Below are positions 56,400-64,000 of a stretch of 64,000 nt of DNA, one piece after another. The stretch lies in the NCBI RefSeq assembly GCF_014805685.1, contig NC_060896.1, forward strand, positions 20,570,777-20,634,776, given 5' to 3'. A program made the translations under genes and the position numbers. The stretch comes from Silurus meridionalis (taxonomy: Eukaryota; Chordata; Actinopteri; Siluriformes; Siluridae). Positions within the stretch are counted from its first letter, which is position 1. Every line of letters starts with the position of its first letter. The notes below the pieces were generated by a model. The model saw only the letters and a list, made by a program, of their open reading frames with translations. It did not search any database and was not told the origin of the DNA.

Positions 56400-57085
56400 A
56401 TAATCAGGGGAAGCGAAGGATTCGACCATTTCTGTCCATACAGGCTGCCCAGGTGCTTGTTCAGTCTCTTGTCATTTCAAGACTTGACTACTGCAACTCT
56501 CTGCTGGCAGGTCTTCCCCTGAACGCTATTCGTCCACTGCAAATGATCCAAAACGCAGCTGCACGACTTGTGTTCAATCAGCCCAAGTTTTCCCACACCA
56601 CCCCACTGCTGCGCTCCCTTCACTGGCTTCCAGTAGCTGCACGTATCAGATTCAAAACACTGATGCTTGCCTACAAGGCCAAAAATGGACCAGCACTATC
56701 TTACCTCAGTGACCTCATCACATCTGAATTCTCACATCACGTCTGAGATTCTCCAGCACTGCTCGACTGGTACCAACTTCTCTCAGAATGAGAGGTAAGT
56801 ACACTTCGAGGCTCTTCTCTGTTCTGGCACCGAGGTGGTGGAATGAACTTCCCCTAGATGTCCGTACAGCAGAGTCCCTGATTATCTTCAAGCGACGACT
56901 GAAGACCTACCTCTTCCTTAAATACCTAAATTAGCACTTTCCAAGTTTGTAGAATTTCGAGTTATATTTATATTAAGTTTGTAATCTTGCGTACCAGTGT
57001 AGATTTATTAATTACTAGAGATTTAAAGCATTTTTGTACGTCGCTCTGGATAAGGGCATCTGATAAATGCTGCAAATGTAAATCA
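56400..57085 (+). mobile_element. L2-type LINE, 3' end with stem-loop-like tail
   Basis: Encodes the end of the RT ORF and a short 3' UTR ending GCTCTGGATAAGGGCATCTG ATAAATGC and TGCAAATGTAAAT. This tail type is known from the UnaL2-like group of fish L2 LINEs and their SINE partners (from memory). 5'-truncated. A second fragment of this family is at 24539-24815. Confidence 0.82.
56440..56935 (+). pseudogene. LINE RT C-terminal domain
   Basis: 56453-56746 encodes LVISRLDYCNSLLAGLPL, PLQMIQNAAARLVFNQPK, TPLLRSLHWLPVAARIRFKT and MLAYKAKNGPALSYLSDLI, the thumb-like and post-RT region shared by L2/CR1 LINEs. After a frameshift near 56745, MRGKYTSRLFSVLAPRWWNE-like coding resumes around 56790-56930 (LFLKYLN). 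It lacks the catalytic YADD part altogether. Confidence 0.88.
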
Positions 57086-58062
57086 GGACAGACATAAGGA
57101 AAGGCAAGCAACAAAAAGGATATCAAAGATCAGGCAGGAATTTAGGACATGAGAAAACAGGTCAAGTTTATAGTAGCAACAATACAAGGCTTGGTAATAA
57201 GAGCAACATGAGAGCATATGCAATGCTCACGAGTCAAAGTCCTTTCATTTAGTGGCTGTGACTGTTTGTGTAATTCAAGACAGGTGTGCCTAATCAGTGC
57301 CTTGATAAATGGGAGTGCAGTAGCATGTGCGTGAGTTAAAGGATATAAAGTCCATGGTGGCCATGTTTGGATGCTGCAGTGTGCATTGTGGCCTCTGGTT
57401 TCAGGATTCATTATGAAACTAATGGCAAATGGCAATAAATCCAACATGTTCTGTTAAATTTAATATTGCATAATATGAATTAATATAAATACAGTTGACA
57501 ACAAAAAAGCATGACAAGGTAAACTGTGAAGGTCATAATAAATGTGGAAAAAAACTCAACACTACTAAAATTAATACTAATACTCCCTTAATAGGAGCTT
57601 GATGTAGTAAACCAAATATGCCTTTTTTTAAGTAAAGGAAAGTAACTACCCAATAGAAATAGGGCACACATGTTCGCTACCATGTATGGCAAGGAGACAT
57701 GGGTTTCTATATAAAATACCAAGTTAGACAAAAATAAAATAATTTTAGTCACTCCAACAGAAGGATGGCTCAAATGCGCCACAATGCAGCTCTGTATCCT
57801 AACATACACAAACAAAAGAAGAAAAATACTTAAGGCGGCTAAGTGTTATCTGTAGTAGGATAGGCAAGCAGGGAAAGTGATTAGCAAAAGCACACCATGC
57901 ATGCATGCGCGCGCACACACACACAATTCCAGTGAGATGTAACAAACCACGCTATAAAGCTAGCTTCCCACCTCAGGTCAGTCAGCCTGAATAAACAAAA
58001 GAAAAAGACCATTAAACAAGAGCTACAAAGAGAATAAAATGATTAAGAAAACAATGATGCAT
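57086..58062. other. unassigned; possible dispersed repeat and short alternating purine-pyrimidine tract
   Basis: 57086-57440 (GGCTTGGTAATAAGAGCAAC, AGTGGCTGTGACTGTTTG, GACAGGTGTGCCTAATCAG) has the feel of a fish LTR-like dispersed repeat but I found no ends. At 57893-57925 ATGCATGCATGCGCGCGCAC then (AC)n form an alternating purine-pyrimidine run. No gene recognised. Confidence 0.35.
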
Positions 58063-58800
58063 TTAAAACTTAAAGGCAACTTTTAAAAACAGGAATATTA
58101 AAGAATATTCAAGGTCAAAAACAAGGCTAACAGCAATATGACTGGAAAACTGAGCCGTGATCACAATGCACATGTGTAGTTCACAAGTCCAAATGCACAC
58201 TGCATTTAAGGTGCTGTGTAGTTGGTGTATCATGGAGGGTGGCAACATCCCATACATTGTTCCATAGCACCATTGGTCACCTTCAAATTGTCCGCTTACA
58301 TGAGTAGGTGCAACCATCTGATCCACTGTGTCTACTCTTTCTTTGGTTCAATTATAGCACTGAATCATTTCTGGTTTCTTTTTAACACTGTTGTCATCCA
58401 ATGCTTTGTCATCATGCATGGTGCTTAGGTGGACAACAAACTTTATGACAGGCGATTTGTCCAGCTTTTTCTGGAAAAGCACCCCACAATAGTCAGGTTG
58501 CAGCAGATTCAAAAGATGCTCCTGCAAGAGCACATCCCAGCTCTTGTCCATACCAGCAAGAGGTAGTTAAACCAATAAAGGCCATAAATTCCTCTTTGTC
58601 AATGTTTCTTAACTCTTTCCCTTTAGCTGCTGCTACTCTACCTCACTAACTTGGTACATTTCAGAACCTCCATAATGATGTAATCACTGATGAATTTATA
58701 CCAGGAATGTTTTGGTGAAATAGCTCTTGAACTAGGTGCAGGTCGTCAGGATGTTGTGGCCTCTTGTTCTGCTTTGAGTGGGGGGATGCTCGTGCCAGTA
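58063..58800 (-). pseudogene. piggyBac-type (PGBD4-like) transposase relic
   Basis: On the minus strand: DDLHLVQELF (about 58745), KELRNIDKEEFMAFIGL (about 58620-58570), then VIKFVVHLSTMHDDKALDD (about 58455-58400), KKKPEMIQCYN, and after one in-frame TGA (58345-58347) TKERVDTVDQM (to about 58312). LSTMH..., KPEMI..YN and TK..VDT.DQM are the conserved C-terminal signature of piggyBac transposases. The catalytic core between FMAFIGL and LSTMH is deleted, and a frameshift separates the halves. No TTAA-flanked ends recognised. Confidence 0.78.
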
Positions 58801-58907
58801 AATCCGATTTTATGCAATCTATTGGACTGGATCTGACTTCAATGTCAAGACTTCAATGTCATCAAGTGAGTCTTCTTTATTTAGGAGAGCTGGATTTACA
58901 CTCACAA

Positions 58908-58918
<11 letters not shown>

Positions 58919-59002
<84 letters not shown>
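58919..59002. repeat. (CA)n(TA)n microsatellite left of a Tc1 element
   Basis: CA units from about 58906, then 40 TA units ending exactly at the Tc1 terminus. Confidence 0.98.
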
Positions 59003-59005
<3 letters not shown>

Positions 59006-60354
59006 TGGGGAAAATACATATTTGACACATCAGCTTTTTTATCAGTAAGGGGATTTCTAAGTGGGCTATTGACCCAAAATTTCCACCAGATGTAGCCATC
59101 AAGCCAAATATTGAATTCATACAAAGAAATCAGAACATTTAAGTATACAAGTTGAGTCATAATAAATAAAGTGAAATGACACAGGTATTGAACACAGGTA
59201 TTGAAGTTAACAAGGTGCAAAATGGCATAGAAAGCCAAAAGATCACCTGATATCTGTCAGTATTGAGAGAGAAACCCTGCCCCATATCAGTACTAATTGA
59301 TATCAGCTGCTTTAGTCCTTATTGATGGCCTATAAAGGCTTCTTATTACCCAGGAGGCACACAGGAAAGACTTCATGATGGGTTAAAGCAAAGAACTCTC
59401 TCAAGATCTTCGTAATCTTATCGTTGAAAATTATTTTGATGGGAATGGTTATAGGCGCATTTCCAGAATGCTGAATGTTCCTGTGAGCACTGTGGGGGCC
59501 ATTATCCGGAAATGGAAAGAGCATTAGTTCACCATAAACCGGCCACGATGGTAAGATCCCTGTCCGAGGAGTCCAAAGAATAATCAATTTTGAACAATTG
59601 AACTTTTTGGCAGTCATTCTACACACCATGTTTGGAGAAGAAATGGCAATGCCCACCACCCCAAGAACACCATACCAACAGTTAAGTTTGGGGGTGGAAG
59701 CATCATGGTTAGGGGCTGCTTTTCAGCAAGGGGTACTGGCAGACTTCATATTATTGAAGGCAGGATGAATGGAGAAATGTACCGGGACATTCTGGATAAA
59801 AATCTGCTGCTATCTACCAGAAAGCTGAAAATGAAAAGAGGGTGGACATTTCAGCAAGACAATGATCCCAAACACAAGGCCAAGGAAACAATGAAGTGGT
59901 TTCAAAGAAAGAAAATCAAGTTGCATGGCCCAGTTAATCACCTGACCTAAATCCTATAGAAAATCTATGGAGAGAACTGAAGATCAAAGTTCATAAAAGA
60001 GGCCCAAGGAACCTTCAAGATTTAAAGACCATTTGTGTGGAAGAATGGGCCAGAATCACTCCTGAGCAATGCAGACGACTGGTCTCTCCATACAAGAGGC
60101 ATCTAGAAGCTGTAATCACCAACAAAGCCTTTTCTACAAAGTATTAAATAAAGTGTGTTCAATACTTATTCCCTGTGTCATTTCACTTTATTTATTATGA
60201 CTCAACTTGTATAATGAAATGTTCTGATTTCTTTGTATGACTTTAATATTTGGCTTGATGGCTACATCTGGTGGAAATTTTGTGTCAAAAGCCCACATAG
60301 AAATCTCCTTACTGATAAAAATGCTGATGTGTCAAATACTTATTTTCCTCGCTG
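59003..60354 (+). mobile_element. Tc1-like transposon embedded in a (TA)n tract
   Basis: 32-bp ends starting CAGTGGGGAAAATA (left) and CAGCGAGGAAAATA (right, minus strand), 28 of 32 matching, within inverted regions of about 200 bp. The inner repeat GTGTTCAATACTTATTCCC (about 60157) resembles the outer GTCAAATACTTATTTTCC (60331), giving an IR/DR structure. (TA)n lies on both sides. One transposase pseudogene inside. Confidence 0.92.
59378..60147 (+). pseudogene. Tc1-like transposase, degenerate
   Basis: MG then TAA (59384-59386), SKELSQDLRNLIVENYFDGN, ISRMLNVPVSTVGAIIRKWK and a stop. About 80 residues up to the first catalytic aspartate are deleted or scrambled (59530-59620). From 59640 [55 protein letters not shown] (second D about 59860), KKIKLHGP, then a frameshift before NPIENLW (about 59950-59970). 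The end reaches TNKAFSTKY at 60147. Inactive. Confidence 0.9.
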
Positions 60355-60362
60355 TGTGTGTG

Positions 60363-60370
<8 letters not shown>

Positions 60371-60434
<64 letters not shown>
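60371..60434. repeat. (TA)n microsatellite right of the Tc1 element
   Basis: 32 TA units preceded by TGTGTGTATG. Confidence 0.98.
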
Positions 60435-60438
<4 letters not shown>

Positions 60439-60894
60439 CCCTTTGTAGATAAGATTGGATATTCCTGGTTTGCTAATCAAATATTTCAGACTTTAAATAA
60501 TAATTTAGTATTGACTTGCATTCCTTATCCTGTTCTTCATGCAGTATCTCTACATCCATTCAGGAGTTGTTTTACAATGACTGGAACCAGCCTTAATAAA
60601 ACACTAAAAAATGCTGTGAAATGTGTGGCAGTAGATATGTTTCAGTAGTAAATGGGTTCCTACTTGCAAAAATTAGCAAATATCAAAGCTTCCTACATGG
60701 GTTATTTTTGACCCGTTTGTGGAAATATATAAATATACCTACCGAGGAACAATTACAGAAACACATCATATGGTTGCTCACAGCACAAGTCGCCACAGCT
60801 AACACAAGTGAAACACAATAAAACAACTGTAACAAAATAAACACTAGTTACCATAACCAGCAAGGCATTAATGCTAACCGGTAGACAAACTTAT
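60435..60894. other. no gene recognised; possible piggyBac-type terminal motif
   Basis: GCCCTTTGTAG at 60438 and CATGGGTTATTTTTGACCCG (60696-60715) resemble parts of fish piggyBac-like MITE ends (CCCTTTG...GGGTCATTTTTGACCC), but they are not arranged as a clear element. Confidence 0.3.
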
Positions 60895-61640
60895 CCTACC
60901 TGGAGGGAGATAACAGCCCACACACCAATGCAAACCCTCAAAATGCTGTTTCAACTACATACATCTTCGCAGGTATCTCCACCTGCCCTTGATCTTGCTA
61001 AATGCCCATTCCACTATCATTTGCCCTTGACCAGGCTGGTGGCTGCACTGTTGGTGTGTGCATCTGTGATTCTTCTGCCCATCAGCTTCATTAGCTACAG
61101 AAGTGTACCCTAAACTCAGGAGTAGAACATGCATTAAATCCCTAAATCACTGTTCCTCATCTCAACAAGGCATCATTGGGCATTTTTCAAACTTTGTTAT
61201 TAATTTATTATTATTAATTTTGTCACACCAGCTAAAATGAATTCCCAGAACATTATTCTATAATCTAGAAAACTCTGGTGGGATTGAATACATTTTTTTC
61301 CAATTACAAAAGTTGACCGGCCAGCTACATGGAGCTTGGATGATAATTTGGTTCCTAACAACCTCTGGAAACATCAGTTTATCCTGATAGGCTTGCGTAA
61401 TAGTTCTCAACTCTGCAGGAGTTTGTGTCTTTATATAAACTGGTTTCATAATCATTAATGGCTGTAACTACTTTCTGACTAATCCTGCAGACTGTTGACG
61501 TTCTTATGCCAAACAATTGGAAAATGCACATCAACACACAGTTCAGCAGAGACTGGTTGCCGGTATCAAGTGTAAAAGAAAGGTTTCTCTGCTCATTATA
61601 AAAAGTATTACCCCACTTTTGGTTGACTGTGGACAGATAA
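60895..61640 (-). pseudogene. PIF/Harbinger (HARBI1-like) transposase relic
   Basis: Minus strand, 5' to 3': QLFGIRTSTVCRISQKVVTA (about 61525-61465), MKPVYIKTQTPAELRTIT and AYQDKLMFPEVV (about 61450-61360), IIIQAP (61340), NFCNWKKMYSI (61310-61280), then a gap, and IVEWAFSKIKGRWRYLRR (about 61020-60970). The sequence FP.V....I.I.AP...N.K...SI and the final E.AF...K.R...L motif match the DDE_Tnp_4 nuclease of Harbinger/HARBI1. The central D region and the GCIDGTH block are damaged; several frameshifts. No termini recognised. Confidence 0.75.
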
Positions 61641-61786
61641 AGGGCCTAGATGTGCCTGTTTTTAGCAGTAGAGATGAGAAAAAAAAAAATCATAACTTGA
61701 TGATTGACCATGTACACTTTCTATATGTAAATTAACATATAACATTAGCTAAATCATGAAAATATGAATAAATAGTTAAACAGCTA

Positions 61787-61834
<48 letters not shown>
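61787..61834. repeat. (GAAA)n microsatellite
   Basis: 12 AAAG units. Confidence 0.97.
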
Positions 61835-62800
61835 ATATAAAAAAAAATTTGTTTGTGTGTAGTGATTTATTCATTTTAATTAATTATGTCTCCTTGATGT
61901 ATATAAACAAGCTAATCACATATGCAAATTAAGTCCATATTAATGAGCCATGGCATGATAAAAACATGACAAGCACAGGTGGTGGGGGGAATGTGTGTCA
62001 TGATTTAGGTACATTTTGGATTCCCAGGATGTAACTATATATATTTGTATCATTTTTGCACCTCAAGGACCACAGGAAAGTGATAGTGACCAGAAAACAG
62101 GTCTGGAACACACATTCTCACATTTCCCCACTTGTGAGGTCCACCTTATTTTTGTACCGTTTGGGGGGGTCCACCCTTTTCAAAGGTTCTATAAATCTGG
62201 AAAAAAAAAAAAAAAATCAGGCATGACCAAATGTAATTTATAATCACAAATATCACTTTAATTTAATAAAATTCTAGACTTTTTCAAAAAAGGATTTTGG
62301 CCCCTTGTGGGGCTTGGTTTCTAGCATGGTATCCTTATGAGGTTTACTTTCACACATACACACATATTTCTAGTTTTTATAGCTTAACAAAGACAAAAGT
62401 TTTTATCTGGAGATATTAATGGTTTCTATGTTTTGAACTTGAATAATTCCAAGAATGAATCAGGCATTTCCATTGTTCTCTCTACACACTGTTCTTGAGC
62501 TAATCTAAAGGCCAAATTAAGTTTGGAGGACTTTAGTAATTAACTCTGCAGAAAGTTGGGGACTTCTCCACACAGTGTGCCTCAGCATGTACTGACTCCA
62601 CCCTGTGATAACCTGGCCAACCACTTTGTGCCCGAGTTGCTTCCATGTTATTACAATACCACTAACAGTTGACCGTAGAATATTTAATAGTAAGAATAAT
62701 CATGAATACACTTAGTGTACAGGTGGCATCCCGTCACAGTACCATGCTGAAATTAATTGAGCTCCTGAGAGCGACCCTATTCTTTTATAAATGTTTCAAG
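61835..62800. other. no gene recognised
   Basis: AT-rich. Around 62050-62360, pieces such as CCACTTGTGAGGTCCACC and GGCCCCTTGTGGGGCTTGG recall the dispersed GGGGACC repeat at 8378, but are too diverged to call. A-run at 62202-62216. Confidence 0.35.
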
Positions 62801-63078
62801 TCAAGTCAAGTCAAGAGGCTTTTACTGTCATTTCTACTATACACAGTGGTACACAGTACACAGTAAAAAACGATACAACGTTCCACCGGAACCCTGGTGC
62901 AGCACTAAACAACAACAAACAAAACAACATAGAGCTACAACACAAGCTACATAAAGTGCATCGAGTGCAACCTAGTGCAAACAGTGCAGACAGACAGTGC
63001 AGACAGACGACACAAGACAAGACACAAAACCCAATATAGGAAAAATGTTACAGTTCGGTAACACACATTTGAGTGAGT

Positions 63079-63085
<7 letters not shown>

Positions 63086-63142
<57 letters not shown>
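63086..63142. repeat. (GT)n microsatellite within LINE 3' UTR
   Basis: About 28 GT units. Confidence 0.97.
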
Positions 63143-63143
<1 letters not shown>

Positions 63144-63152
63144 AGTTCCGTT

Positions 63153-64000
63153 TCATTTCTGTGTATTGAGAAGCCTGATGGCTGATGGACTGTTGCACAG
63201 TCTTGTTGTGGCGGCCCGAATGCTTTGGAACCATTTTCCTGATGGCAGGAGGGTAAAAAGTGTGTGTGACGGGTGTGTGTGGTCGTCCACAATGCTGTGT
63301 GCCTTGCGGATGCAGCGTGTGGTGTAAATGTCCATGATAGAGGGGACAGAGACTCTGATGATCTTCTCAGATGTCCTCACTATCCTCTGTAGGGTCTTGC
63401 GGTCTGAGACGGTGCAGTTCCCAAACCAGGCAGTGATGCAGCTGCTCAAGATGCTCTCTGTGGTCCCTCTGTAGAACATGGTCAGGATGGGGGAGGGAGA
63501 TGGGCCTTCCTCAGCCTTCTCAGGAAGTAGAGACGCTGCTGGGCTTTCTTTGTGGTGGAGCTGGTGTTGAGTGACCAGGTGAGGTTGTCTGCCAGATGAA
63601 CACCAAGGAATTTGGTGCTCTTGACGAGCTCCACTGAGGATCCATCAATAATCAGTGGAGATTGGTCGCTCTGTGCTCTCCTAAAGTCCACAACCATCTC
63701 TTTCGGTTTGTCCACGTTCAGAGACAGGTTGTTTGCTCCACACCAGGCAGTTAACCATTGCACCTCCTCTCTATATGCTGACTCGTCATTTTTGCTGATT
63801 AGACCCACCACGGTCGTGTCATCAGCAAACTTGATGATGTGGATCGAGCTGTGCATTGCTACACAGTCGTGAGTCAGCAAAGTGAACAGCAGTGGGCTGA
63901 GCACACAGCCCTAGGGGGCCCCAGTGCTCAGTGTGGTGGTGCTAGAGATGCTGTTCCCGATCCTGACTGACTGAGGTCTCCCAGTCAGGAAGTCCAGGAT
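63153..64000 (-). pseudogene. LINE reverse transcriptase, C-terminal half
   Basis: From the window edge: LDFLTGRPQSVRIGNSISST, LSTGAP, a TAG at 63911-63913 in place of the Gln of GAPQG, CVLSPLLFTLLTHDC, FADDTTVVGLI with the catalytic FADD intact, LTAWCGANNLSLNVDKPKE, KFLGVHLADNLTW and [19 protein letters not shown] frameshift in a C/G-run at about 63489 follows, then [31 protein letters not shown] and PSGKWFQSIRA. So two lesions inactivate an otherwise well-preserved copy. The 5' portion is outside the window. Confidence 0.92.

Larger units (their letters stand above)
62802..64000 (-). mobile_element. L2-type non-LTR retrotransposon, 3' half, runs off the window
   Basis: The 3' terminus on the minus strand is a tail of CTTGA pentamers (62802-62820 as TCAAG). 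The 3' UTR spans about 62821-63160 and carries a large (GT)n tract. The RT ORF remnant follows to the window edge. Tandem-pentamer tails and protein motifs are those of L2-clade LINEs. Confidence 0.87.

Noticed and set aside
60435..60760. Complete piggyBac MITE
   Set aside because: GGGTTATTTTTGACCC and GCCCTTTG motifs are present, but I could not find paired ends with TTAA flanks.

Overview
This window is vertebrate, and most likely teleost, intergenic or deep-intronic DNA. It is AT-rich, full of di- and tetranucleotide microsatellites, and built largely from dead transposable elements. The mixture is typical of ray-finned fish: many different Tc1-like families in several age classes, L2-type LINEs, tRNA-derived SINEs, pogo/hAT/piggyBac/Harbinger relics, and a Ty3/Gypsy element with the unusual Gmr1-type domain order. 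A siluriform (catfish) would fit the Tc1 load, but that is a guess. I find no intact host protein-coding gene, rRNA, CRISPR array or bacterial-style operon. Every long reading frame that I can name is transposon-derived and broken.

Layout. 1-6.8 kb: a pogo-like element inserted in a Tc1-like element, two more Tc1 relics, and a complete 964-bp pogo-like copy (5802-6765). 7.8-12.6 kb: microsatellites and a dispersed repeat next to a TG tract. 12.6-16.0 kb: a long inverted repeat around a TA tract, then a minus-strand Gmr1-like Gypsy pol (integrase upstream of reverse transcriptase) split by a plus-strand L2-type LINE. 16.6-19.7 kb: two consecutive, nearly full-length Tc1-like elements with DD34E transposase pseudogenes. 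20-25 kb: GATA, GA and TA repeats, shuffled Tc1 ends, SINE and LINE tails. 25.9-31.7 kb: a Tc1-derived MITE, a hAT element with 8-bp target duplications, an LTR-like TG...CA element with 5-bp duplications, and another pogo-like copy. 33.4-35.4 kb: an L2-type LINE with its 3' UTR. 37-42.3 kb: Tc1 fragments and two abutting MITEs. 43.3-45.2 kb: a Tc1-like element followed by a young tRNA-Glu-derived SINE with perfect 23-bp target duplications. 47.4-50.2 kb: a MITE, then a Tc1-like element carrying a 735-bp tandem duplication and an inserted LTR-like element. 52-57 kb: Tc1, hAT and LINE fragments. 58-61.6 kb: piggyBac relic, Tc1-like element embedded in a TA tract, Harbinger relic. 62.8-64 kb: the 3' half of an L2-type LINE on the minus strand, running off the end.

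The elements do not form a pathway; what links them is insertion history. Nested insertions give relative ages: Gypsy before the LINE at 14.3 kb, Tc1 before its tandem duplication and LTR-like insertion at 48-50 kb, Tc1 before pogo at 0.2 kb. Tc1 elements sit repeatedly inside or beside (TA)n tracts, as expected from TA targeting. Several short higher-complexity segments (25.7, 40.6, 42.6 and 51.5 kb) rich in homeodomain or octamer cores are candidate conserved non-coding elements. This is only inference and needs a cross-species alignment. I saw no convincing new biological system. The most informative structures are the Gmr1-like order, the inverted repeat at 12.6-12.9 kb, the tandem duplication and the pair of LTR-like elements.
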